Positions 31,822 to 40,888 of a stretch of DNA of 44,369 bases are shown here, piece by piece. The translations under genes were made by a program, and so were the position numbers. The DNA comes from an uncultured Acidimicrobiales bacterium. Its GTDB lineage: Bacteria; Actinomycetota; Acidimicrobiia; Acidimicrobiales; CADCTF01. The stretch lies in assembly GCA_902805655.1 (NCBI GenBank), contig CADCTF010000130.1, forward strand, positions 1 to 44,369, in the 5' to 3' direction. The notes beneath the pieces are model-generated. The model did not search any database. It was given only the letters and a program-made list of their open reading frames with translations, and was not told the origin of the DNA. Each line of letters starts with the position of its first letter. Position 1 is the stretch's first letter.

Positions 31822-32469
31822 GTGCCCGACCTTCGCCAGACCCCCCGCTCCACCGTGCGCCGCTTGTCCCAGCGCGGTCGCTACGACGAGGCGGCGGTGC
31901 ACGCCATCCTCGACGAGGCGCTGATCTGCCATGTCGGCTTCGCCGTGGACGGCGCTCCCTGGGTGGTCCCCACGGCCTACGCACGAGTCGACGATCGGCT
32001 CTACCTCCACGGCGCGAGTGCGAACTTCGCGCTCCGAACCATCTGTTCGGGCGTCGACGTCTGCGTCACCGTCACCCTGCTCGACGGCCTGGTGCTGGCT
32101 CGCTCCGCCTTCCACCACTCGATGAACTACCGCTCCGTCGTGCTGTTCGGCCGGGCCGAGAAGGTGACCGACGAGGAAGAGAAGCGCACCGCGCTGCTGG
32201 CCGTCGTCGACCACATGGTGAGCGGGCGCAACGACGACACCCGGCCGCCGACCGACTCGGAGCTACGGGCCACGCTCGTGGCTCGCCTACGGATCGACGA
32301 GGGGTCGGCCAAGGTGCGCACGGGCGGCCCCATCGACGACGCCGACGACTACCGCCTCCCGCACTGGGCGGGCGTGATCCCGGTCAGCCTCGTGCGGGGC
32401 GAGCCGCAGCCCGACCTGCTCACCGCTCCGCCGGCTTCTGCGCAGAAGTCCCCCGGGGCGGGGGCCTGA
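31822..32469 (+). CDS. Pyridoxamine 5'-phosphate oxidase family (flavin-nucleotide-binding) protein
   Basis: 215 residues from GTG 31822. HVGFAVDGAPWVVPTAYARVDDRLYLHG and VCVTVTLLDGLVLARSAFHHSMNYRSVV (both split) match the PNPOx-like flavin-nucleotide-binding group. Cytoplasmic, no signal. The last 20 residues are low complexity. It is 51 bp after the AraC remnant and ends 1 bp before the convergent SDR gene. Confidence 0.82.
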   Translation: MPDLRQTPRSTVRRLSQRGRYDEAAVHAILDEALICHVGFAVDGAPWVVPTAYARVDDRLYLHGASANFALRTICSGVDVCVTVTLLDGLVLARSAFHHSMNYRSVVLFGRAEKVTDEEEKRTALLAVVDHMVSGRNDDTRPPTDSELRATLVARLRIDEGSAKVRTGGPIDDADDYRLPHWAGVIPVSLVRGEPQPDLLTAPPASAQKSPGAGA

Positions 32470-32470
32470 G

Positions 32471-33958
32471 TCACGGAAGGGCGATGGGCGCGGGGCGTTG
32501 CTCGGCCGCAGCCGCGATGCGGCGCGCCATGCGGGCGAAGATCACCACGTGGAAGGGGATGAGCGAGTACCAGTACAGCCGCCCGGTCAGCCCCCGCGGG
32601 TAGAAGATGGCCCGCTGGGTCAGGCGGCTCCCCGTGCCGCTCGGGTCGGGGTCGATGCGCCACTCGAGCCACGCCTTGCCGGGGAGCTTCATCTCGGCGG
32701 ACAGCCGCACGAGCCGGTCACGCTCGACCGCTTCGACGCGCCAGAAGTCGAGGGCGTCGCCGACCCAGAGCTGGTCGGGATGACGCCGCCCACGACGCAT
32801 GCCGACGCCGCCGATGAGCTTGTCGACCCAACCGCGGGCGCTCCACAGCAGCGGCGTGACGTACCAGCCCCGCCCACCGCCGATGCCCGACACGGTGGCG
32901 AACAGCGCCGACTCGGAGGCCGCCGAGGTGGCCGACTGCTCGTCGATCAGGATGCTGCCGCCGGCCCACTCCGGGTCGCTCGGCAAGGGGAGGGCCGGCG
33001 ACTGGCCGGGGAGGCCCGCGTCCGACCACCGGGTGGCCACCTGGATGTCGGCCGAGCTCTTCAGCGCCAGCTCGACCGCCGACCGGAACGGCAGGGGAGG
33101 CGGCACCTTCCCGGTCTGCTCGATCGGAGCCGTCTCGGTGACCACCACCTCGTTCATCTGGCTCTGCACCAGCGGCTTGGCCAGGCCCGACGGCAGGGGG
33201 GTGACAAGACCCACCCAGAGCGATGACAGCTTGGGCGTGAGCAACGGGATGGAGACGACGAGCCGGCGGGGGAGCCCGGCCACCTCGGCGTAGGTGTGCA
33301 TCATCTGGCGATAGGTGAGGACGTCGGGCCCGCCGACCTCGAGCACCTCGCTCACGCCGTCGGTGCGCTCCGCCGCCGCCACGAGGCGGGCGAGGACGTC
33401 GCGGATGGCGATCGGTTGGCACCGGATGTCGACCCAGCGCGGCGTGATCATCGCCGGCAGCACCTCGACGAGGTAGCGCAGCATCTCGAAGCTGGCGGAG
33501 CCTGAACCGATGATCAGGGCGGCGCGCAGCTCGGATACCGGCACGGGTCCGTCCGCCAGCACGCGACCCACCTCGTGGCGGCTGCGCAGGTGGCGCGACA
33601 GGGTCGGGTCGTCGTCGCGTCCGAGCCCACCCAGGTAGATGATGCGGGCCACCCCGGCCGCGGCGGCGGCATCGCGGAAGCAGGTGGCGGCCCGGCGGTC
33701 CTCCTCGTCGAAGGAGGCGGGTCCGCCCATCGAGTGCACCAGGTAGTACGAGACGTCCACGCCGGCCATGACTTCTTCCAGCGCCTGACGGTCGGTGACG
33801 TCGCCCTTCACCACCTCCACGTCGTCCACCCAGAGGGCGTCGGCCAGCTTGGAGGGGTTGCGGACGAGGCAGCGCACCTGATGGCCGGCTTCGAGGAGCA
33901 CGGGCACCAGGCGACCTCCGATGTAGCCGGTCGCACCGGTGACGAGGACGACGGGCAT
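32471..33958 (-). CDS. NAD(P)-binding SDR with C-terminal DUF2867 domain
   Basis: 495 residues from ATG 33958. Atypical SDR part 1-300: GATGYIGGRLVPVL is the dinucleotide-binding glycine motif, and YYLVHSMGG replaces the canonical catalytic YxxxK region. Residues 330-490 are DUF2867 (GGGRGWYVTPLLWSARGWVDKLIGG, split, and GLTGRLYWYSLIPFH), a SRPBCC-like tail. Family members are widespread in actinobacteria; the substrate is unknown. Confidence 0.85.
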   Translation of the reverse strand: MPVVLVTGATGYIGGRLVPVLLEAGHQVRCLVRNPSKLADALWVDDVEVVKGDVTDRQALEEVMAGVDVSYYLVHSMGGPASFDEEDRRAATCFRDAAAAAGVARIIYLGGLGRDDDPTLSRHLRSRHEVGRVLADGPVPVSELRAALIIGSGSASFEMLRYLVEVLPAMITPRWVDIRCQPIAIRDVLARLVAAAERTDGVSEVLEVGGPDVLTYRQMMHTYAEVAGLPRRLVVSIPLLTPKLSSLWVGLVTPLPSGLAKPLVQSQMNEVVVTETAPIEQTGKVPPPLPFRSAVELALKSSADIQVATRWSDAGLPGQSPALPLPSDPEWAGGSILIDEQSATSAASESALFATVSGIGGGRGWYVTPLLWSARGWVDKLIGGVGMRRGRRHPDQLWVGDALDFWRVEAVERDRLVRLSAEMKLPGKAWLEWRIDPDPSGTGSRLTQRAIFYPRGLTGRLYWYSLIPFHVVIFARMARRIAAAAEQRPAPIALP

Positions 33959-34003
33959 GACGTCAGGTCTACCCCGAGCGAGAGGGCAATCAGGAGGCGG
34001 TTC

Positions 34004-34016
34004 TAGGTTTGGCGCC
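34004..34016 (+). promoter_or_regulatory. Leaderless -10 of the nitroreductase gene
   Basis: TAGGTT (34004-34009) fits TANNNT and is 7 nt before GTG 34017; no Shine-Dalgarno sequence adjoins the start. Confidence 0.45.
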
Positions 34017-34460
34017 GTGACCATCCAAGGTGAGTACGAGCCCAGTCCGTCCAAGTGGGTCCGCGATCAGGTGGAGACCTACGAGCGCACCGGCGGCCGT
34101 GAAGCCAACACGCTGCTCGACACGGGGCTGCCGATCATCGTCGTGACGACCTTGGGCGTCCGCACGGGGAAGGTGCGCAAGACCCCGCTGATGAAGGTCG
34201 AGCACGAAGGCGAGTACGCGCTCGTCGCTTCGATGGGTGGCGCGCCGAAGCACCCGGTCTGGTACTTCAACCTCCGGGCGAACCCGGATGCCGTCCTCGT
34301 CCAGGACGGGCCCGAGCCCTTCGAGGTGACCGTCCGCGAGGTCACCGGCGACGAGCGGGCCGCGTGGTGGGAGCGCTCGGTGGCTGCCTATCCGCCCTAC
34401 GCCGACTACCAGAAGAAGACCGACCGGGTCATCCCGGTGCTGGTGGCCAGCCGGCGCTGA
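34017..34460 (+). CDS. Deazaflavin (F420)-dependent nitroreductase family protein
   Basis: 147 residues from GTG 34017. TTLGVRTGKVRKTPLMKVEHEGEYALVASMGG (split) and HPVWYFNLRANPDAVLVQDG are the DDN family core, which binds F420 in a split barrel. Relatives reduce quinones and nitro-compounds. Supports the organism making F420. Ends 12 bp before the convergent sigma-factor gene. Confidence 0.87.
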   Translation: MTIQGEYEPSPSKWVRDQVETYERTGGREANTLLDTGLPIIVVTTLGVRTGKVRKTPLMKVEHEGEYALVASMGGAPKHPVWYFNLRANPDAVLVQDGPEPFEVTVREVTGDERAAWWERSVAAYPPYADYQKKTDRVIPVLVASRR

Positions 34461-34472
34461 GGGCTTCACCGC

Positions 34473-35363
34473 CTACGCCAGGTGGGCCAGCTTGTCGGGG
34501 TTGACGACGGCGTGGATGGCCTCGATGTGCTCGTCCCGCACGCTGAAGGCGATGAGCAGCACCGGAGCTCCTTCAGGAGAGCGCACGAGCACCGCCGGGT
34601 CGCCGTTGGCCCGCACCGGCTCGACCTGGGCGTCGGCGGGTAGGCGGGTGGCGAGGTTGACCAGCAGGCGGCTGGCCCGGTGCCGGCCGACGACCGGCCG
34701 GCGGGCGGCGTGGTGGTCGCGACCGCCGTCGGAGCGAACGACGATGTCCTCCGCGAGCAGGCGCTGCACCGCCGCCATGTCGCCGGACATGGTGGCCATC
34801 ACCAGCTCGCCGGCCACGCGGTCGGCGGCGTCCACCTCGTCCACCCCGCGCACCGTCGGTGGGCGTCCTTCGTCGCGGACCCGCTGTCGGGCGCGGTGGG
34901 CGATCTGGCGGCATGCCGCCTCGGAGCGGTCGACGGTCGTGGCCACCTCCGCGTACGGGTAGCCGAACACCTCGTGCAGCAGGAACACGGCCCGCTCCAA
35001 CGGCTCCAGCCGCTCGAGCACCACCAGGAACCCGAACGTGAGCGAGTCGGCCTGCTCCGACCATGCCGCCGGGTCACCGTCCATCGATGTGATCAGCGGC
35101 TCCGGCAGCCAGGGCCCGACGTAGGTCTCGCGCTGGTGCCGTGCCGATCTCAGGCGATCGAGGGCCAGCCGGCCGGCCACCGTGCCCAGGTAGGCGCGTG
35201 GGCTGCGCACCGTGGCCAGGTCGGCCGACCGCCAGCGCAGCCATGTGTCCTGCACCACGTCCTCGGCCTCGGCCACCCGGCCGAGCATCCGGTAGGCCAC
35301 GCCGAACACATGCTCGCGGTGGGCCTCGAAGACGTCGGTGAGCGGGTCCGCCGCCGATGTCAT
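34473..35363 (-). CDS. ECF41-type (SigJ-like) sigma factor with fused SnoaL-like C-terminal domain
   Basis: 296 residues. Sigma region 2 (9-80: YRMLGRVAEAEDVVQDTWLRW) and region 4 (about 115-165: YAEVATTVDRSEAACRQIAHRA, split) are followed by a SnoaL-like domain (170-296). Both ECF41 signature motifs are present: WLPEP after region 2 and NPDKL near the C-terminus. The fused domain regulates the sigma factor in place of an anti-sigma protein. ATG 35363 overlaps the FAD-oxidoreductase stop, a typical ECF41 partner. Confidence 0.9.
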   Translation of the reverse strand: MTSAADPLTDVFEAHREHVFGVAYRMLGRVAEAEDVVQDTWLRWRSADLATVRSPRAYLGTVAGRLALDRLRSARHQRETYVGPWLPEPLITSMDGDPAAWSEQADSLTFGFLVVLERLEPLERAVFLLHEVFGYPYAEVATTVDRSEAACRQIAHRARQRVRDEGRPPTVRGVDEVDAADRVAGELVMATMSGDMAAVQRLLAEDIVVRSDGGRDHHAARRPVVGRHRASRLLVNLATRLPADAQVEPVRANGDPAVLVRSPEGAPVLLIAFSVRDEHIEAIHAVVNPDKLAHLA

Positions 35364-36700
35364 GGCGCCATCCTGGCCCCAGGCCGGGCCGCAGCCGCCG
35401 CGGCGTCGGCTGCTCGAGCGGCTGCTGCTTCGCCGGACGAGGCCGCTGCGTCGGCCAGCAGACCGCGCGGGCCGACCCAGTCACCGGCGACGTAGAGCCC
35501 CGGCGCGCCGGGGACCTCGGGTCCGGGTCGCCCGGCCAAGCCACCCCTGCTCGGCATCGGCCGGTCGTGGGCGACCACCCGCCGGGCGCCGAAGCGGATG
35601 ACGGAAGCGTCGTCGCGCCACCCGGGCCGCACCGTGTCGAGCAGCCCGTCGAGCTCGGCGCGGTCGTCGGCGTGGTCGGTGGTCTCCCCGGCTCGGTGGT
35701 TGCGCATGACCGACACGAGCGAGCCACCCGCAGGCGCAAGACCGGCCGCCACCGGTCCGTGCACCGAGAGGTAGAGCGGCCGGCCCAGCCCGAACACCAC
35801 CGGCGCGGCCGGCCACCGGCCGGGCAGCCCCACGTCGAGGTGCGACACCGTGATGGGGACGGCAGCTTCGGACCACTGGTGCAAGACGGGAGCGGCGTCA
35901 CCGGCGATGGAGGCGGCGAGGGCGGGTCCGCCGGCCGCCAGCACGACGGTCGAGGCGCTTCGGGGCCCGGCCGAGGTGGACACCGTCCATCGGCCGGCGT
36001 CTCCTGGCGCGCTCGTCGGGCTCGTCGCCACAGCCTCGACCGATGTGCCGAGCTCGATGTTCACGCCGGCGGCCCGGGCCGCGTCGAGCAACCCGTCGAC
36101 GATCGACGCCCAGCCACCGTCGAGGTAGCGCACACCAGTGCCGAGGGCGCGCTGGAGCTGGGTCACGGCGGCGTCGGCCGAGACGGACTCTGCGTCGCAC
36201 ACGTAGGTGGCAACACGTGAGATGGTTCCGGCCAGCACCCGTGCATCCCGATCAGTGATGCGGTCGTCGAGCCACGAAGCCATCGACACGCCGGCCAGCG
36301 GCGCCGGGTCGACTCGTGTGATGCCTCCGAGCAGGCGGCCGATGGCCACCTTGGCCCGCACGCCCAGCCAGCGCGACCGAAGCAGCGCGACCGGTGCACC
36401 GGGCAACGGCACCAGGCGGTCATCGGCAAGGAGCCCGTGGGCCACCACCCCCTTGTTCGGGTCGCCGCCGCTCAGGTCGAGGCCGAGGCGGTCGAACACG
36501 GCTTGGGCCTCTCCCCCCCGATAGAGGGCGTGCGGCCCTTCGTTGAAGAGGAAGCCGCGCTCTCCGTGGCTTCGGGCTCTTCCGCCGGGAGCCCGGCGGG
36601 CGTCGAGCAGCCGCACCGTCGCTCCGGCGCGAGCGGCCGGCGTGGCCGCCACCAGCCCGGCGATCCCGCCACCGACCACCACCACGTCATCGTGTTCCAT
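35360..36700 (-). CDS. FAD-dependent oxidoreductase (amine oxidase/phytoene desaturase-like)
   Basis: 446 residues. VVVVGGGIAGLVAATPAARAG (split glycine motif, 6-26) is the Rossmann FAD site; RRAPGGRARS follows. The C-terminal GLYVAGDWVGPRGLLADAA is the second FAD contact. The central region is not close to any enzyme I can name. Operon with the ECF41 sigma factor (4-bp overlap), preceded by an ECF41-type promoter, so it is the likely main target of that sigma. AGGGAG lies upstream of ATG 36700. Confidence 0.83.
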   Translation of the reverse strand: MEHDDVVVVGGGIAGLVAATPAARAGATVRLLDARRAPGGRARSHGERGFLFNEGPHALYRGGEAQAVFDRLGLDLSGGDPNKGVVAHGLLADDRLVPLPGAPVALLRSRWLGVRAKVAIGRLLGGITRVDPAPLAGVSMASWLDDRITDRDARVLAGTISRVATYVCDAESVSADAAVTQLQRALGTGVRYLDGGWASIVDGLLDAARAAGVNIELGTSVEAVATSPTSAPGDAGRWTVSTSAGPRSASTVVLAAGGPALAASIAGDAAPVLHQWSEAAVPITVSHLDVGLPGRWPAAPVVFGLGRPLYLSVHGPVAAGLAPAGGSLVSVMRNHRAGETTDHADDRAELDGLLDTVRPGWRDDASVIRFGARRVVAHDRPMPSRGGLAGRPGPEVPGAPGLYVAGDWVGPRGLLADAAASSGEAAAARAADAAAAAARPGARMAP

Positions 36701-36734
36701 CGCCGTCTCCCTGTTCGCGAGGTTGCACCAGGGA

Positions 36735-36761
36735 GACGATCGGCGACGGGTAGATGTGACA
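36735..36761 (-). promoter_or_regulatory. ECF41-type promoter (TGTCACA-N16-CGTC)
   Basis: On the minus strand TGTCACA occupies 36761-36755 and CGTC 36738-36735, with exactly 16 bp between. Both boxes equal the published ECF41 consensus as I recall it. The expected start site is about 28 bp before ATG 36700. So the sigma factor probably drives its own operon. The divergent PPK2 start is at 36780, 19 bp behind the -35. Confidence 0.82.
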
Positions 36762-36779
36762 GCGCGCTAGACCGGACGG

Positions 36780-37589
36780 ATGGACATCGAGCGCTTCCGG
36801 GTCAGGCCCGGGTCACCCGTCGACCTGGACGCCATCCCCACCCGGATGCCGGCGTGGTTCAAAGGTGACAAGGAGAGCGCCAAGCTGGCCAACGAGCGCC
36901 TGTCCCAGCGCATCGCCGAGCTGCAGACGGAGCTCCACGCCACCGGTGCAGCCAAGGTGCTCATCGTGCTGCAGGGCCTGGACACCTCGGGCAAGGACAG
37001 CACGACGCGGCGGGTCTTCGGTGCGGGAAGCCCGCTCGGCATCCGGGTGGCCAACTTCAAGCGGCCCAGCGAGAACGAGCTGGCCCACGAGTACCTCTGG
37101 CGGGTGAGCGCGCTCACCCCTCCCGACGGCGAGATCGCCATCTTCAACCGCAGCCACTACGAGGACGTGCTGGTGGTGCGGGTGGACGAGCTGGCGCCTG
37201 AGGAGCGCTGGCGCCGGCGCTTCGGCCACATCGTGGACTTCGAGCGCCGCCTGGTGGACGAGGGCACGGTGGTGCGGAAGTTCTACCTGCACATCTCCCA
37301 CGACGAGCAGCGCCAGCGGTTGCAGGATCGGGTGGACGACCCCCAGAAGCACTGGAAGTTCGAGCCCGCCGACCTGATCGCGCGCGCCAAGTGGGACCAG
37401 TACCGGGTCGCGTACGAGGAGATGCTCTGCCTCACGTCGACGGAGCACGCTCCGTGGTACGTCGTGCCTGCGGACCAGAAGTGGTTCCGCGACCTCGTCG
37501 TCGGCACGGCGGTGGTCAGCGCGCTCGAAGGCATCGACATGGTGTGGCCCCAGCCGGCCAAGGGCACCGCGGGCATCACCATCGACTGA
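36780..37589 (+). CDS. Polyphosphate kinase 2 (PPK2) family protein
   Basis: 269 residues. Walker A GLDTSGKDST (near 67-76), the PPK2 motif NRSHYEDVLVVRV (near 124), and a lid rich in Arg. PPK2 enzymes phosphorylate NDP or NMP with polyphosphate. Single-domain length matches class I/III; the subclass is not decided. It complements PPK1, Ppx and the CHAD protein elsewhere in the window. No clear Shine-Dalgarno; TAGACC lies 6 nt before the ATG. Confidence 0.9.
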   Translation: MDIERFRVRPGSPVDLDAIPTRMPAWFKGDKESAKLANERLSQRIAELQTELHATGAAKVLIVLQGLDTSGKDSTTRRVFGAGSPLGIRVANFKRPSENELAHEYLWRVSALTPPDGEIAIFNRSHYEDVLVVRVDELAPEERWRRRFGHIVDFERRLVDEGTVVRKFYLHISHDEQRQRLQDRVDDPQKHWKFEPADLIARAKWDQYRVAYEEMLCLTSTEHAPWYVVPADQKWFRDLVVGTAVVSALEGIDMVWPQPAKGTAGITID

Positions 37590-37643
37590 TCTCGGGAGTA
37601 CGGTTCGCGGGACGGGCCTCATGGCTCGGCCGAGGAGGTAGCG

Positions 37644-38510
37644 ATGACCATCACCGCCGAGTCGTATCGCCTGCACCTGCCGGAGGGCTCGGTGGGCGCG
37701 GAGGTCTATGCCGACGACCTCGCCGCTCTGACCGCTGACGAGGGCTTCTGCGACAAGGTGCAGCACCTGCTCGGCGAGCGGGGCGTGGTGCGGGTGGTGT
37801 CGGCCAGGCCCGTGACGGTCGAGGCGGTGGTGGCCATCTCTCACCACCTCGGATACCCGAAGGGCCCCTACGAGCCGGGGGACAAGATCGTTCCCGGCTC
37901 GGGCTTCATCCGCGACCTCGGGGCGACGGCCAAGGGCGACGACGGCCGACCCCGAACGCCGTCGTACATCGAGACGCTGCACTACGACACCGCCGGCTCA
38001 CGACCAGCCGCGTACTCGGTGCTCCACAGCCGAGACGTGCCGCCGCCCACTGCGGCCCAGGCCTGGGTGGACATGCGGGCGCTCTACGCCTCGCTGCCCG
38101 CCGACCTCAGCGCGCTGGTCACCGGCCGGCGGGCCCTGCACGGCCTGCTCCCACCACCCAACGCACCGCTCGACGCGGCACCCGCGTTCGACGGGGAGAA
38201 GGCCTCCCGGCGGCCGCTCGTCGTCGCCCATTGGCGGACCGGCGAGCCCGTGCTCTACCTGCCCAAGCACCCTGACAGCACGATCGAGGGCCTGCCCGAG
38301 GACGAGGGCCGTGCCGTGCTCGCCGACCTGTGGGCGCGGGCGGTCGCATCGACCGCTCGCTACGAGGCCGAGATGCGGTCGAACGACCTGGTGATCTGGG
38401 ACAACCTCACGACCGTCCACACCAACCCCGCCTACGCCCGGGACCGCGACCGCCAGGTCTGGTTCTTCGTCATCCCGGGCGAGCACACGCTGACCGCCTG
38501 GCCGGGCTGA
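37644..38510 (+). CDS. TauD/TfdA-family Fe(II)/2-oxoglutarate-dependent dioxygenase
   Basis: 288 residues, ATG 37644 with GAGGAGG 6 nt upstream. The first metal-ligand motif is LHYDT (HxD), near residue 113; the distal His and 2OG-binding Arg are in WDNLTTVHTNPAYARDRDRQVW (split). The family acts on taurine, alkylsulfates, herbicide phenoxyacids and related acids. No sulfur-transport genes adjoin it, so substrate is open. Confidence 0.8.
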   Translation: MTITAESYRLHLPEGSVGAEVYADDLAALTADEGFCDKVQHLLGERGVVRVVSARPVTVEAVVAISHHLGYPKGPYEPGDKIVPGSGFIRDLGATAKGDDGRPRTPSYIETLHYDTAGSRPAAYSVLHSRDVPPPTAAQAWVDMRALYASLPADLSALVTGRRALHGLLPPPNAPLDAAPAFDGEKASRRPLVVAHWRTGEPVLYLPKHPDSTIEGLPEDEGRAVLADLWARAVASTARYEAEMRSNDLVIWDNLTTVHTNPAYARDRDRQVWFFVIPGEHTLTAWPG

Positions 38511-38583
38511 GCGGCAGTCCCGGTTGTGACCGACCGTCCCTGCGTCGGGGAACCAGTCGGCAGGCGGGCAGCGTCCTAGGGCC

Positions 38584-39765
38584 GTGAGATTCGAATCCCG
38601 TGCGGCGGCACGGGTCATGGCAGCCGTGCTTGCCGTCGCGATGGCTGCGTGCGGGCCGGGCGGCGAGGTCGCGCCGGTTGAGCCGCTTGCGCAGGAGACG
38701 GGAGCGGCGCCGACCACGACGGCAGCTGCGCCGGCTCGAGTGCGGGTTCGCGTGCACGGCCGGGTCGAGAGGCACGGTGATGGGCTTCGGGTCTGCCCGG
38801 GCGGCCAACCGCCGTGCTGGTCGCTCACCGCTACGCCGGGCGTCGAGCTGGGCGAGGGATACGCGAACCTGGAGGGCACTTGGCAGGCCGAGCACCTCAC
38901 GGCGGAGGCGCATTCGCCCGCCGTGATGCCCGGCCGCGACTACACGAACCCCTGTGGCGCCCGTGCGGGTGTGCTCCGGGGGCCCCGGAGCGGCGACGTG
39001 ATCGTGAGCCAGGCGACCAGCGCCGCGGTGCGGGAGTACGCCGGGACGATCCCCGATGCGTACGTCGGCGAGTGGCTCCACCACACTGGCCCCGTGCTGG
39101 TGGTGGCGGTGACCCGCGACGCCGACACGCATCAGGCGGAGCTCTCCCGTCGGGCCGGCCCGGGTGTGTGCGTCACCGACGAGGGGTTCCGCTACACGCA
39201 CGCTGAGCTCGATGCGGTCCGGACAGCCATCTTCTTCGAGCGCCGCTCGGACTGGACCGCTCGGGACTGGACCCTGCACACCGGCTCCATTTCCCCTGTC
39301 ACCAACCGGGTCGAGCTGGACTTCGACCAGATCGACCAGCGGCTGGTCTCCGAGATCGCGCAGACATGGGGGGATCGGGTGGTGGCGCGCGCCGCTATCG
39401 AGGTCCTCGAAGGCACGGTCGACGTCGTGGCACCGCCACCTCCGGGCCCTGACGAGATCGTCATCAAGACAGGGCCACGTGGGGCCCTGAGCCACCTGGT
39501 GGCAGGTCGCGGCACCCTCCGCTACGACCTCGAGCAGGACTGCGTGTACGTCGACAGTGGCCGGCCCGGTCGAACCATCCCTACTTGGCCGCACGGCACT
39601 CGCGCCCTGCGCGACCCGGTGCGCATCGTCGACGGCTACGGCAGGGTGATCGTCGAGGTCGACAAGGAATTCGAGTTCGGCGGGTCCGGCAGCGCGCCCA
39701 GGCCGGACGAGCCGCTTCCCTGCGGCGGCACCATCACCTGGTCGATGGCCTCGTTCCCTCGCTGA
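38584..39765 (+). CDS. Putative lipoprotein of unknown function
   Basis: 393 residues from GTG 38584. Lipobox VAMAAC at about residue 22, followed by a Pro/Thr/Ala-rich linker (25-50), then a folded region with few hydrophobic segments. The mature part has several Cys (CPGGQPPC, a NPCG, a GVC and an LPCG) which could pair as disulfides. I do not recognise a domain. Resembles actinobacterial surface lipoproteins that carry no named domain. Ends 16 bp before convergent nagA. Confidence 0.7.
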   Translation: MRFESRAAARVMAAVLAVAMAACGPGGEVAPVEPLAQETGAAPTTTAAAPARVRVRVHGRVERHGDGLRVCPGGQPPCWSLTATPGVELGEGYANLEGTWQAEHLTAEAHSPAVMPGRDYTNPCGARAGVLRGPRSGDVIVSQATSAAVREYAGTIPDAYVGEWLHHTGPVLVVAVTRDADTHQAELSRRAGPGVCVTDEGFRYTHAELDAVRTAIFFERRSDWTARDWTLHTGSISPVTNRVELDFDQIDQRLVSEIAQTWGDRVVARAAIEVLEGTVDVVAPPPPGPDEIVIKTGPRGALSHLVAGRGTLRYDLEQDCVYVDSGRPGRTIPTWPHGTRALRDPVRIVDGYGRVIVEVDKEFEFGGSGSAPRPDEPLPCGGTITWSMASFPR

Positions 39766-39781
39766 GCGAAGGCGTAGCCGG

Positions 39782-40885
39782 CTAGTCGAGTGCACGCCCG
39801 GCGACGTAGACACGGCGGATCGACAGGTCGTCGTCGAGCACGGCCACGTCGGCGCGACCACCGGGGGCCAAGGTGCCGAGGTCGGGACGGCCGAGCAGCT
39901 GCGCCGGACGGGTCGAGACGCCCTTCACGGCCTCGGGCAGTGGCAGGCCGAGTGACACCAGGTTCCGAAGCGCAGCGTCCAAGCCGGATGCGCTCCCCAT
40001 GAGTGTGCCGTCAGGGAGGCGCACCGCCCCGCCGGCCACCGTGACGGTGGCGTCTCCGCCCCGATGGTCGCCGTCCGACAGCCCGGCCGGCCACGCCGCG
40101 TCCGACACCACCGCCAGCCGGTCACCGGCCAGCCGGAGGGTCAGGCGCAGGACGTCGGCCGAGACGTGCACCAGGTCGGCGATCACGCAGACCATCACGT
40201 CCTCACGCACGAGGGCCACACCCGTGACACCGGCTTCGCGCGCCGTCGGAGGGCGTTGTCCGTTCCAGGCGTGGGTCACGGCGCGCGCACCGCGGTCGAA
40301 CGCGGCGTGCACCGTGGCCGCGTCGCCGTCGCTGTGGCCGACGGCGACGATGATGCCGCGCCGCACCAGCGCGTCGATGAGCCCACCGGCGCCCTCGAGC
40401 TCCGGCGCCAGGGTGAACAGCGCGATCGGCGCCGAGTCGAGCAGCGTCTCCAGCAGGCCGAGGTCCGGTGGGCGGAGCCACTCGGCCCGGTGGGCCCCTC
40501 GGCGTGCCGGCGCGAGGAACGGGCCTTCCAGGTGCACGCCCAGCGCCCGGGCGCCCGGGAGGTCGGAGCCGACGGCTGCGCCTGCTGCCGCAAGGGTCTC
40601 GGCGTACGTTTCGGGCGCGGCGGTGGGGATGGTGACGAGGTACGACGTGACGCCGGTACGGGCGATGGCCACCGACGCGCGACGGTGCCCATCGAGGTCC
40701 GTCGACGTGAAGTCCGTGCCGCCGAAGCCGTTGACCTGGAGGTCGACGAAGCCGGGGACGGCGATGCCGGCTCCCGCACCGGCCGGCCCGAGGCCGACGC
40801 CGACGATCTCACCATCGGCCACCTCGACGTCTCCGGCGACCACCCGGCTGCCGACGACTGCCGCGTTGACGCCGAGGCGAGGCAT
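39782..40885 (-). CDS. nagA: N-acetylglucosamine-6-phosphate deacetylase
   Basis: 367 residues. PGFVDLQVNGFGG, HLEGPFL (metal Glu), GHSDGDA and THAWNGQRPP (metal His), and VVSDAAWPAG (catalytic Asp) are the NagA landmarks in order. Deacetylates GlcNAc-6-P to GlcN-6-P in the cytoplasm during amino-sugar or cell-wall recycling. No nagB or PTS genes are adjacent. Confidence 0.9.
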   Translation of the reverse strand: MPRLGVNAAVVGSRVVAGDVEVADGEIVGVGLGPAGAGAGIAVPGFVDLQVNGFGGTDFTSTDLDGHRRASVAIARTGVTSYLVTIPTAAPETYAETLAAAGAAVGSDLPGARALGVHLEGPFLAPARRGAHRAEWLRPPDLGLLETLLDSAPIALFTLAPELEGAGGLIDALVRRGIIVAVGHSDGDAATVHAAFDRGARAVTHAWNGQRPPTAREAGVTGVALVREDVMVCVIADLVHVSADVLRLTLRLAGDRLAVVSDAAWPAGLSDGDHRGGDATVTVAGGAVRLPDGTLMGSASGLDAALRNLVSLGLPLPEAVKGVSTRPAQLLGRPDLGTLAPGGRADVAVLDDDLSIRRVYVAGRALD

Positions 40886-40888
40886 CCC

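Noticed and set aside
31162-32214. Long minus-strand open frame of 350 codons
   Set aside because: Only the last 36 codons resemble a protein (VOC end); the rest is antisense to the AraC remnant and the PNPOx-like gene.
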